A DNA stretch of 64,000 nucleotides, taken from assembly GCA_023334545.1 (NCBI GenBank), contig JAADVB010000057.1, positions 20,910-84,909 of the forward strand, in the 5' to 3' direction. Positions 20,674 through 30,023 of this stretch are shown piece by piece. A program made the translations under genes and the position numbers. Within the stretch, counting starts at the first letter, position 1; the number at the start of each line of letters is the position of its first letter. The stretch comes from Salisapilia sapeloensis. Taxonomy: Eukaryota > Oomycota > Peronosporomycetes > Peronosporales > Salisapiliaceae. The notes below the pieces were generated by a model that saw nothing but the letters and a program-made list of their open reading frames with translations, was not told the DNA's origin and did not search any database.

Positions 20674-23600
20674 TCAGTCACTTTCACCTGAAGACGTCGT
20701 GTTCGGCCACGGAACGCAGTACAAACCGCCCATCTGAGAAGCGTAGTTCGTCGGACAGGAAGCACACTCCTCCGAGTCCCAGTCAGTGAGGAAGGACCCG
20801 ACAGTACAGCACCTGCCTTTGCTACCTTTGTCACTCGAATCCAACCGACGTAGCAATCGTTGCCGCATGGAAATCCCACCAGTATTGTCATCCTCATCCT
20901 CATCGTCATGCTCCATGCCAGCAACGCCGCCACTCTCAGACTTGCTATCGTCCTTCGTGGCGCCGTCACTATCTCCACCTCCCGTCTTAGACGATATGGT
21001 AACGTCCGTATTGGAAAGGCTCAGGTTGATCAAGTCCTCGATGTCGTACTTGGTTTCGCCTCCTGAGCTCGTATCAGATGCGCCCTTGCCATCTCCAGAC
21101 GCCGCCTTCTCCACCGCCGCCATGGCAGACTTGCTTTCGCTCGACACTTTGTACGTTGCCGTCGTGCCGTACACCACAATGGGCGCAGCGTCCTGGACGC
21201 CGTGGTAGGACATGTTGTTCCGAGTCCACTCTCCGTCATTTGAGTACTGGTCGAACGTGACGATGACATCCAGCTTGGAGAACAGCGACGGCAGCGGCAC
21301 CTCGTCGCTCGCAACATCCACAGATCCGTCGCTAACCTTGCACAGCTCGACGTCGTCGTCCCAGCATTTGCCATACATATTCGTGATTGTCTCGCAATCT
21401 TCTCCTGCCTTTCTCTCCTTGTACTCAAAGTCAAAATGTCTTTCTGGAATCCTATACGTCTTTCCGCCCAACGCAGGACCAAGGTCCGAGTCTCCAGGAG
21501 CAGTGACAACTACCTTGGTCGTCACAACCTGCGACTCCTCGCCGTCCTTTGGAGGAGCGTACTTTGGAGGCAGCAAGACTGCTAGACGCTTGAGAAAGAC
21601 GACGTCTTCATCTGGATTGTACCCTGGGTCGACCCATCCGTACTTGTAAAGCCAATCGGGGTCTTGTGGCAACCGGATCGAGATATTCCGGCCGCCGTTG
21701 CCCATGAGTGCACCCACGCGAATAAAGCGAGTTGTGCTGTCGCTACTATTATCTGACGTCTCCGTCTCGTGCGTCGGGATGTAGGCGGTGAAGTCGTGCT
21801 CGTCCGGCTTTTTATTCGGATTGAACGACTCGATCTTGTCCAGGTCGATGTCCGGGTTCGTCGGGTTCTCGTAGATGCTAATGCACGGATCGATAGGAGA
21901 ACCTCCATTCAAGTACGTGTAAAAGTCGCACACATTGACGGCAGCCTCCGCGCCCTGGATCGCTGTGCTCAGCAGATCCAACCCTAGGATTGATTGCGTG
22001 TACTTCAACTGCTTCGAGTAGACGTTAAACCTTTGCTCGGCCCTCTCTTGCTCGTCTGCATACGTCTCGTTGATAGAGGTGATCGACTTCTTCGTCTTGC
22101 TCGCTGCTTCCTTCAAGTTCTTCGTCAGAGCCTCAGAGGCTTTCTTTCGGACGGCTTGCTCGGCCATGGTGACATAGTTTTCTAAGATGTCCAACGATAG
22201 ACCTGGCATCATGCCCCAATACATAAAGACTTTGTTATCCTCGGCTCGGGCAGCACATGGCTCCAAGGCATAGTTACCTGCCATTCCGCAGAACTCGTCC
22301 GTTAACGCGCTGAATTTGTTTCCAAGACTATCGACATCCGCTCCTCGAATGGCACTAAGGTCAAAATCTCGGTACGCATTCAAAAATTGCTGGCCGTCTT
22401 CAGCAATCTGGTCTTCAGATGGGTCCTTCCGATCCATGATCGTCTGAATCGTTTTTGCAACTTTCAGACTTTGTTTTTGCGTCTCTTTCGCTTTCTTGCC
22501 GATGTCACCGACGGCCGGGATGAGTTCATTTTTGAGATACTTCGTCAAAGTTTTAACACCATCTACACCGTCCGTGTCCTTATCGAGCTCGTGCCCATCA
22601 CGAACGACGTCCACGATAGTTGTCGGGTCCAAGACAAGCGGTATGATTGTAATGACTTTCAAGGCAGATATGAGAAAGTTTAAAAAGCCCGACGCTTGCG
22701 CTCTCTTCGCTGCTTTTAGTGCCTCTTCACAGATCACTTCCAGGTGTTCCGTAAAAGTATCCATAGCCTTTTCGACCTTACCATTCACGAAGTCGTCAAT
22801 GTATCCTTGCGTTACTTTCACCGCAGTTTCAGCCTTGTCGAAGTTTATCTCGGACACTTTGGTCAGTCGCTCCGTCTGAGAAGTCATCATTTTAGACAAT
22901 TGGTCAAGCTCGCTCGCGGACTTTTGCGCCCATGCCTGGTCGATCTGCTTCTTCGACCAGGCATTCGATTTGTACATGTTTTCCACAACTCCATTCACCA
23001 TTTCAGCAGCTCGTTGACCGACACGCTGCTTGCCTAGTTTGTCCCGTAAGTTTGTCAGATACTCTTGCCGATCCATCCGAGCTTCCTCCGTGTCGAGGTT
23101 CGTAATTCGCTTTGGGTCATAGATCTGGGCAGGTGCAACGCGGTACGTTGATGAGAGCATCGACAGCTGCGGAAACAGACAGAAACGAAGCTGGATGCCA
23201 TCACATACTTCCTTTGCAAGAGCTGACAGTGTCTCCACCACGTCTGAAGTAATGATCTTCACTGCATCGTTGACGTTGCCTTCGACAACAAGTGCTTCGC
23301 TTGCCTGGATGTACTGGTCAGCCAAATCTCCAAACAATTCGTTTCTCGCACCGGACGATTCAATGTCCTCTGCGTCGAGTTTCTTCAGAACGGCCAGCTG
23401 AAGCACCAACCGGTCACCAATGTCGTCATTGAGCAAATCTTCAGGCTTCAAATTCGGAAGACCATTTTCGTCCGTGCTGCCATAGGATGTACCGGAAGAA
23501 GTGTTAAGGAGGTCACCCCACCACCCTTTCGGATTCCAGTCACCTTCGATCTTAACGCCCTCGGCTTGTTTCATAAGCGTTTCAACAACGGCGTCGGAGA

Positions 23601-23967
23601 CACTGCTATTGCTATCTACCTCTGTCGAAACCAAGGAGCGCGATAGCTGTGTGGAAGCCAAAGCAGACTGTAGTTTTGCTTGCATATACTTTTCCTGGTC
23701 GTCTTCGTCCAGATCGTCAAAGTTTTTAGCCGATTTATCCAGTCGCGTTAGTGTTTCGCGTGCCGATTTGGCATCGTTAAAGTTGTTTGTCATGTCTGAC
23801 CCGGTGATATCGCCGAGAATATCTTCCCATACTGAACTACCACGCGAATTGGAGGCATCCGAGGCTTCTGGTAAGTCAGCGCTCCCGGATGAACTTTGCG
23901 GTGCAACTAGCTGCGTTTCTAGTGCAGCTATTAAGAGCGGCAGCCCAAAGACCGCGGCGACTTTCAT
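20674..23967 (-). CDS. Large secreted protein of unknown family, 1097 aa
   Basis: An intronless 1097-aa frame with a signal peptide (MKVAAVFGLPLLIAALETQL, cleavage near 20-24). Residues 60-540 are almost all helical. Within them lies one hydrophobic stretch (427-446, FLNFLISALKVITIIPLVL) flanked by long amphipathic helices rich in Lys, Glu and Ala. A second helical part (about 600-680) leads into a probable beta-rich region (about 740-960, with DPDWLYKYGWVDPGY). A Ser/Gly/Asp linker with an acidic run (EHDDEDEDDN) follows. The C-terminus is a small Cys-rich module (GRCCTVGSF ... EECASCPTNY ... LYCVPW). Potential N-glycosylation sites are present. I do not recognise the family. The helical part with one hydrophobic hairpin-like segment resembles alpha-helical pore-forming proteins in layout only; that is speculation. 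Confidence 0.75.
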   Translation of the reverse strand: MKVAAVFGLPLLIAALETQLVAPQSSSGSADLPEASDASNSRGSSVWEDILGDITGSDMTNNFNDAKSARETLTRLDKSAKNFDDLDEDDQEKYMQAKLQSALASTQLSRSLVSTEVDSNSSVSDAVVETLMKQAEGVKIEGDWNPKGWWGDLLNTSSGTSYGSTDENGLPNLKPEDLLNDDIGDRLVLQLAVLKKLDAEDIESSGARNELFGDLADQYIQASEALVVEGNVNDAVKIITSDVVETLSALAKEVCDGIQLRFCLFPQLSMLSSTYRVAPAQIYDPKRITNLDTEEARMDRQEYLTNLRDKLGKQRVGQRAAEMVNGVVENMYKSNAWSKKQIDQAWAQKSASELDQLSKMMTSQTERLTKVSEINFDKAETAVKVTQGYIDDFVNGKVEKAMDTFTEHLEVICEEALKAAKRAQASGFLNFLISALKVITIIPLVLDPTTIVDVVRDGHELDKDTDGVDGVKTLTKYLKNELIPAVGDIGKKAKETQKQSLKVAKTIQTIMDRKDPSEDQIAEDGQQFLNAYRDFDLSAIRGADVDSLGNKFSALTDEFCGMAGNYALEPCAARAEDNKVFMYWGMMPGLSLDILENYVTMAEQAVRKKASEALTKNLKEAASKTKKSITSINETYADEQERAEQRFNVYSKQLKYTQSILGLDLLSTAIQGAEAAVNVCDFYTYLNGGSPIDPCISIYENPTNPDIDLDKIESFNPNKKPDEHDFTAYIPTHETETSDNSSDSTTRFIRVGALMGNGGRNISIRLPQDPDWLYKYGWVDPGYNPDEDVVFLKRLAVLLPPKYAPPKDGEESQVVTTKVVVTAPGDSDLGPALGGKTYRIPERHFDFEYKERKAGEDCETITNMYGKCWDDDVELCKVSDGSVDVASDEVPLPSLFSKLDVIVTFDQYSNDGEWTRNNMSYHGVQDAAPIVVYGTTATYKVSSESKSAMAAVEKAASGDGKGASDTSSGGETKYDIEDLINLSLSNTDVTISSKTGGGDSDGATKDDSKSESGGVAGMEHDDEDEDDNTGGISMRQRLLRRLDSSDKGSKGRCCTVGSFLTDWDSEECASCPTNYASQMGGLYCVPWPNTTSSGESD

Positions 23968-24427
23968 CTTCCTTGCGAAGGCTGCAAAAGCGATTGTGAG
24001 CGCTTCATGTCCAGGTCATACCGAATCATAATGCCTTACACGACAATGTCCATGCACTGGTGAATCATAATGCATAAAGTACCAGCTGAAGAAGTCACCT
24101 AGCTGGACGTACGTGGGCCACGTATGTACAGGGTGCCAAAAGGCCGAATGACGTGTCCATCGAATTGTTAGGAAAGGGTCACAGCCACTTTAACATCGTG
24201 GCTGGAACACATGGCAATCGAAGACAGCCATAAGCTGACAAGTGACATCAACGTATTCGACCAGTTCGGATGATGTGGCCACGTAAGCCCGCTTAATTCC
24301 CCTTCTCGAGACGATGCATGCCATCGATATGCTCCATCCCATGTGAAACTCTATTGTTTATATATAGAACAGATCATCTCGAGAAATGAAAGGGAATGGA
24401 GATGGAATGTACTCCTTGTCGCTGTCT
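23968..24427. other. Intergenic, no gene seen
   Basis: About 460 bp upstream of the 1097-aa gene. The 12-mer GAATCATAATGC occurs twice, near 24024 and 24062. Otherwise nothing was recognised. Confidence 0.5.
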
Positions 24428-24611
24428 TTAAGCTGTGCATTCAGCCCAGTCGAGCTTTCGTGCGTCATTCATCAAAAGTATTTCCAGTCTAGATGCGTAT
24501 TCAGACACAATGAGTGCGTGGATAATCAAGTAACGCCCAGGAGGATAATTGAATGATTCATGTATTTGTGCAACTTGCTCTCCATACGCATTAAAATATT
24601 TCTCCTCCTCT

Positions 24612-25745
24612 TCAGTAATAAGGCCGGCACGCCTGGCGAATGTCCTCCGCGACAACGTCATGCAGCATGTCTTCCGGCAGTCGAAAGTGGTGCATGTCCT
24701 CCGGGTCATCTTCATCCGGCTCCTGCTGTGGGAGAAAGAGCTCTGGGAGTGCCAAGTCCAGCGACTCTTCCTGCTCGTGGGGTTTGTGGGATGGGATCTT
24801 GGCGCCAAGCACCCTCACGCCAATTTCCCACAGCAACTCGATCGTGTTCCAATGGGTGGACGGAGGCACGCATTGCGGATGGTACGCCACGGGACAGTTG
24901 CACGAGTAGACAAAGTCCTTGCTACCTTCGTTGCCCATGCAAAAGATGCATTCGTGCCGAGGACACCGGAACGGAGAGTTATAGCGTCGCGCCCGTCCGG
25001 TCTTGGGCACACCTAACGGCAGCAGCTTTCCATGCTGGAAGCGCCGAGACAAGGGATGGTCGTCGACGCACTGTTGATGAAAGTATTTGTTGCAGCCACC
25101 GACGGAGCACTTGAAGACGCCTCCTTTGGCGTTCATCCGCCCTCGCTGTCCACAGTCAAAGCAGACGCGTTCGCCCGATCGACAGAGCTCACATTTCCAG
25201 TTCTTGGGAGAAGACTCGAGGCCGAGACAGCCGACGTGGTAGCGAATGTAGCAACCACCCTCGCACTCGACGAGGTCAGTGTGGAAGTCGTCCTCTACTT
25301 TGCCACAGATAGCACACCTACCGTCCTCTGCATCCATCGCCTCTACCTCGTGGTATGTCTGTGTCTTCGCTTTCTTCCGTTTGACGAACTCGCCATCGTC
25401 TCTCAGTCGGCGCGAGAGCGTTCGGCCTGCTCGAGTCGTGGCGGTAGTGCTCGCGTCGTGGTTGCCCCCTTGCAGCAGCCGTATCTGCAGCTCGTCATTC
25501 TTTTGCCATTTCTCCGGGGCTTTGGAGCCGCGCGCAGCCAGCCGCACACTCTTGTCCGGGCTGATGTGTTCGCACGAAAGATATCCCCAGCCGAGGTACT
25601 GGAGCCGGAAACCCTCGGCAGTGGTGGAGAGGATGCGCGCCGGTAGCCAGTCCTGGGTGACGACGCAGAAGGCGTCGACGTCCTGGCCTTCGACGAACGG
25701 AGAGTGAAGGAGCTGCCTGCCACTCGCGGCCGACGGCGACTGCAT
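24612..25745 (-). CDS. Nuclear protein with Tudor-like and PHD zinc fingers
   Basis: A 377-aa protein starting at ATG 25745 (the frame is open 19 codons further, without a better start). Residues about 15-75 (VEGQDVDAFCVVTQDWLPA ... YLGWGYLSCEHI) look like a Tudor/chromo-barrel. A basic stretch (RRLRDDGEFVKRKKAK) could be a nuclear signal. Next come a canonical PHD finger (about 140-190: CAICGKVEDD ... ECEGGCYIRYHVGC ... WKCELC) and a second, extended zinc-finger region (CFDCGQRG ... CNKYFHQQC ... CPRHECIFC ... CNCPVAYHPQC), as in NSD/MLL-type PHD pairs. No SET domain is seen. It probably reads histone marks. The end is unusual: see the finding on a further 60 codons in another frame. Confidence 0.75.
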   Translation of the reverse strand: MQSPSAASGRQLLHSPFVEGQDVDAFCVVTQDWLPARILSTTAEGFRLQYLGWGYLSCEHISPDKSVRLAARGSKAPEKWQKNDELQIRLLQGGNHDASTTATTRAGRTLSRRLRDDGEFVKRKKAKTQTYHEVEAMDAEDGRCAICGKVEDDFHTDLVECEGGCYIRYHVGCLGLESSPKNWKCELCRSGERVCFDCGQRGRMNAKGGVFKCSVGGCNKYFHQQCVDDHPLSRRFQHGKLLPLGVPKTGRARRYNSPFRCPRHECIFCMGNEGSKDFVYSCNCPVAYHPQCVPPSTHWNTIELLWEIGVRVLGAKIPSHKPHEQEESLDLALPELFLPQQEPDEDDPEDMHHFRLPEDMLHDVVAEDIRQACRPYY

Positions 25746-25849
25746 CTTGATTGGAACTAGTGTGCTTTTCTGCAATTTCAGATCCTTTGAGCAGATTTGC
25801 AATCGACGAGGGGAAGGGCAATCAAGCTAAAATTTGGATTTGGAGGTAA

Positions 25850-27017
25850 ATTTGAAAAACTAGAGTTAGATTTAGAAATGCCAGGAATAGCACTCTTTAA
25901 GAAGAAAATGCTTGCCATGTCCACTTGTGCTGTGGACATCTAGCGACCTCCAAGTGTGCTGCGTGAGTTGAGAGATTAGGCAGGTAGACTATGATTCAGG
26001 TTCATGCGGACACTACCAAGTCTAGTACAGTCAGTGATAACTCATCATGAAATCATGATTGATAAAGGTATACTCGACTTGAACGAATATGTACATGCGT
26101 GCAGTTAAAGCTATTTGCAATTCCAGGGTAAATTTAGGATACCAGAAATCTACTGGTACCACACTACATCGACATTTGTCCTTTAGTAGCTTGCATACGT
26201 ATGTTAGATCACAAATTCAGGATGTGGTATTTGCCATTCAACTTGAAGCTATCCCATCGCCATGAGTACCTTGAAATCACTCGCACTAAGAATTAAAGGA
26301 TAAACGTCTTCATGGCATGGTCACCACTGTCGAGTAACTTTCAACCCTAAGCTATTTATGAAATAACCGTCGATGAAGTCTCACATACATTGATAGAAGG
26401 AGCAAAACTCGGCGCATCATCTGCATGTGGGACTGGAGAGCCAAAGTATGTAAGCTGCAATCACTGGAGTTAAAAGTAGAGTCAACCAAGCGTGCTTTCT
26501 GTAACCAATTTTTAGTACAGCGAATGTTATACCGTCCACTACTACTAAAAAAGACACTTTGTGGTGATGACTAGCAGTGTATCTGTAACCTGAACTTGCA
26601 TAGACTCTGCCACCCTGTAGAGAGCTCATTCAGCGTTCCTATAGCAATAAATTCACGAAACAGGTATGGACTATTTTAAACCTTCAAACGGTCACAACAA
26701 GACTTTCGAAATCATGTTCACAAGATGCTTGTGCCAATGCAGAACGCATTCTTCTGTCATTCGAGTTTATCGGTCTAGCAAAGCTCACACGCAAATTGCA
26801 TAAAGTAACATCAGCAATTAATATAAATATAGCTCGTGAGTGCTCAATTGTAGCTTCAAATTTCCACTCAAATGTACATGTATGAGCGCAGAACAAGTGA
26901 ATACAACCAAGCATTACCACGAAGACATGAAGTGGAAAAGAATTGACACAAGTCGCACTCATACATGCCAAGTTAGTCATAATATTATATATTTATTATT
27001 TTCTGCCTGAGATATAA
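25850..27017. other. Intergenic, no gene seen
   Basis: About 1.2 kb, A+T-rich, with only short random-looking frames before tRNA-Arg. Confidence 0.55.
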
Positions 27018-27090
27018 GCACGATTGGCGCAATGGATAGCGTATCAGACTTCGAATCTGGGGGTTGCGGGTTCGAGTCCCGCATCGTGTA
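27018..27090 (+). tRNA. tRNA-Arg (TCG)
   Basis: A 73-nt cloverleaf. Acceptor GCACGAT pairs with ATCGTGT (one G-T). The anticodon loop CTTCGAA gives TCG, reading CGA. The T arm GCGGG-TTCGAGT-CCCGC is perfect. Discriminator A. A TTTCTTTTTG run follows within 12 bp as terminator. Confidence 0.95.
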
Positions 27091-27205
27091 CTCTTTCTTT
27101 TTGTTTTTATCCGCATACCCTTCACGTATCATGCGCTCCATTCTCTTATACCTGCTGCCGTACTCGCAAATGATATGAATAGACATATACTCGAACGAAT
27201 TGGAT

Positions 27206-29629
27206 TCACATTTGCATATACTGCTGCCGACTACCTCTACTTGCAGTCGAACCTGAACGTCCGTGACTCGTTCTACCACTAGCTGCTTGTCGTAGACTGG
27301 ACACCCACTCGTCCTTGGCCTCTGACGACCTCGCATGGAGCTGGAGTGGCGGGTACGAGTTGTTCGGGAAGGCTATGCTGAACGCCTCCTTGATATCATA
27401 CCCATCTTCTATACTTGCTCCACTCACGTTGATCGGAGGAGTGTCCGCACGCTGTCGCTCGTAATCGTCTTTCGTGTCGTAGCAACTCAGGTACACCCCT
27501 TGGAGGACAAAGTACCGTCGACTCCACTTGGCTCTCGAAGCACTTTGATCTCTCCCTAGACCTTGCTTGATCAAGTACCCAGACATACCGTTGGATCCAC
27601 TGCTGGACGCAAACTCCGTCGCTCGGTACTGTCCTTCCTGCGCCGTGTCTGCTAGCTTCCGCAGTGTCTCGTTGTGCTGCAGCACATGCTCCAATTCGTT
27701 CGTTTTGAACTCCAGCTGCGAGTACAGTCCCGACAGCTCATGCTCATACCCTTGCTCTGCCTCCTTTACGCTCGCAGCGCTCTTCTGCTGCGCCTGTTCC
27801 CCGAGCTCCTTCATGGCGTTCGCTTGTCCCTGCGCCTCGGCCACCTTGACGCTCATCTGGTTCACCTGCCTCTCCAGCTCTCGAATCTCGGTCATGTGAG
27901 CTGCATTGCACTTTTCATTCCTATTCACGACAGCTTCCACCACCTTTTGCGAAATGAACTCGACGTACGCAGCGTCTGTGGATGGACCAACCGCCTTCTC
28001 CAAGTAGAGCTCTCGTGCTTGCGTCAATTTGTCCTGCAACAACTCTTGCGTGACACGATACACTTCCATCGCAGACTGTTGTTCATCCTCTTCACCCGAT
28101 GTAACCTGGTCAAAGATCGATTCGAGCACTTGACGGCAGTAGCTCATGGACGCAGCGGCGTTCATACGCTTATACGTAGCGTACTCAGCCTTGACGGCTC
28201 GACGGAACTTGGCCATGCAAGCAGCCCCCTCCTCGTCTGAGTCGTCCGTCACGACATTCTTCAGCTTCGCCTTGGCCACCTTCTTACTCACTCGATGGAC
28301 GTCGTCTAGCTGACGCACAGGACACGGAACTCTAGTCTTCTCACAGCGTTTCCTACTCTCCTGCTCCTCTGTCTCCACGACGTCAATCGACTCGCTCTCC
28401 ATACTATCCTCCGACACCGTCCCTGTGCTCGGAAGTCGGCGGAGGTTACCTTGTGGATCAAACACAGGCTCATCCAGAGCTTCCGACTCGTCCGACGTAT
28501 GTGGATTCACTTCCAGCCCAGCGTCTTCGTCGAATTGGTCTGGGTTCTGGAAAGGCAAGACGCGATCGCGCATCTCTTTCTTGTACACTTCAATCGCATC
28601 GTACAGCGCATCATCGTACTGCTGCTGCATCACACGGCTCCAGGCGTTGGAGATCACAGGAGCCTTGCCACTGTTCAAAGCTTCGACGTAGGACTGGACC
28701 AGGTTGAGGAACATCGGACCGTTCAGGTTTTTCCCATACAAAGTCTTAGGCCTCGCGTCATCAAAGAGCTTCGTCCCGAGCGACTCGACGGACGAACGGA
28801 ACTCTTCTCGTAGATCTCCATACGGCACCTCCGGCAGCTTTCTCAACTTGTCTTCGTCATCTACCGGACGCACCAGCGTCACACAGTCGCGCTGTCTGAA
28901 GAAGTCTGCTAAGAGCGAACGGATCTGGTCTTTCGAAGCGGCGTCTTCGCTGTACCCGCCTTGGGGCTGCAATGCGTTCTCTAGATACTGCTTGGACGAT
29001 ATCTTCTTGCCATTATCCTGCAGCTGGAGCGTAAAGTCTCGAACGACCCAGACGAAGCTCGGGAAAAAGTTATGCAGCTCACCACCTTCGGACGATCCGG
29101 AAGACGTCTGGATGTGCTTGGACAGATTCACGACGAGCGACAAATCCTCGATCGCATTGCCGTCGATCACGCCTCTGCTGTTGTAGACAAAGCTGGACGC
29201 TAGGAGCAGCGCAAGAGCAAAGATGCGCGTGTCGTGCGTTTCTTCTCGGTCCGTGGACCCAAGACCTTCTGTATCCAGGAAGAGTATGCTCGTTCGATCG
29301 TCCAACGCGATGGGTTCCCCCCACATCCAAATACCTTTGGTGCAAGCATTAATAGTTCCACCGACAGCAAAGCCTTTGGCGTCTAGATCCTCCTCGCTGA
29401 TATCCGGCGCCTCTTCTCCTTTCAAATGAGCACGAGCTTGGCGAACGAGTAGGTTTAGTAGGAATGATTTGCCTGTACGATATAATCCAGCTACGGCAAC
29501 AATCACAAGACGGCTCTGTATGTTACTGAGACGCTCCGTCGCCTCAGGACTCACTTGGAAACTTCCATCGTCCTCCACAAGGACGAAAGGCACGGGACGG
29601 ACCTCTTCGACGGCATCCGGATCCGCCAT
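27206..29629 (-). CDS. Guanylate-binding-protein-like large GTPase with C-terminal PH domain
   Basis: An 807-aa protein of the GBP/atlastin branch of the dynamin superfamily. ATG 29629 (MADPDAVEEVRPVP) is chosen over the upstream in-frame ATG at 29689. The GTPase domain has the P-loop GLYRTGKS (48-55), the G3 motif DTEGLG (119-124) and the RD motif VVRDF (195-199), the GBP hallmark that replaces NKxD. A long helical region with predicted coiled coil follows (about 350-680), including an acidic insert near 385-440. A PH domain closes the protein (about 690-795: GYLIKQG ... RRYFVLQG ... EWVSSLRQ). There is no CaaX prenylation motif, so the PH domain probably provides membrane targeting. The role may be membrane remodelling or pathogen defence, by family inference. 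Confidence 0.88.
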   Translation of the reverse strand: MADPDAVEEVRPVPFVLVEDDGSFQVSPEATERLSNIQSRLVIVAVAGLYRTGKSFLLNLLVRQARAHLKGEEAPDISEEDLDAKGFAVGGTINACTKGIWMWGEPIALDDRTSILFLDTEGLGSTDREETHDTRIFALALLLASSFVYNSRGVIDGNAIEDLSLVVNLSKHIQTSSGSSEGGELHNFFPSFVWVVRDFTLQLQDNGKKISSKQYLENALQPQGGYSEDAASKDQIRSLLADFFRQRDCVTLVRPVDDEDKLRKLPEVPYGDLREEFRSSVESLGTKLFDDARPKTLYGKNLNGPMFLNLVQSYVEALNSGKAPVISNAWSRVMQQQYDDALYDAIEVYKKEMRDRVLPFQNPDQFDEDAGLEVNPHTSDESEALDEPVFDPQGNLRRLPSTGTVSEDSMESESIDVVETEEQESRKRCEKTRVPCPVRQLDDVHRVSKKVAKAKLKNVVTDDSDEEGAACMAKFRRAVKAEYATYKRMNAAASMSYCRQVLESIFDQVTSGEEDEQQSAMEVYRVTQELLQDKLTQARELYLEKAVGPSTDAAYVEFISQKVVEAVVNRNEKCNAAHMTEIRELERQVNQMSVKVAEAQGQANAMKELGEQAQQKSAASVKEAEQGYEHELSGLYSQLEFKTNELEHVLQHNETLRKLADTAQEGQYRATEFASSSGSNGMSGYLIKQGLGRDQSASRAKWSRRYFVLQGVYLSCYDTKDDYERQRADTPPINVSGASIEDGYDIKEAFSIAFPNNSYPPLQLHARSSEAKDEWVSSLRQAASGRTSHGRSGSTASRGSRQQYMQM

Positions 29630-29689
29630 TTTGGTGTTTGATGAGCTGAATCTCTGTATCTCGGCTGGACAATTTACATACATATACAA

Positions 29690-30023
29690 GTAAGATTGTC
29701 CTGATAAATATAGCCCAGTAGCATCTGCTCCGAAGTAGACCTTTTGACAACGAAACCCAGCAATAGAGCACGCGAAGAGTAGATGGAGATTGTAGAAGCA
29801 ATTAATGCATCATACACCAATTTTTTCATTGTGAAACTGTCTAGACTACATCTACTTTTTATTTTCTATGCAATTCGCATTTGATTGCTGTTTAATGCTG
29901 TCGAAGGGCAGCGATATGGATGATAAAAGAACAACACTCTTTACAGTCGAAAAGGGCGAGATAGCTTCAATTTGCATCTGCTTATTGCTGAAAACAAGTT
30001 CAGGTCGTAGTATACGAGCAGAC
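29690..30023. other. Short divergent intergenic region
   Basis: About 330 bp between the divergent GBP-like gene and the coiled-coil gene. An open frame through 29868-30188 is probably only the leader of the latter. Confidence 0.4.
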
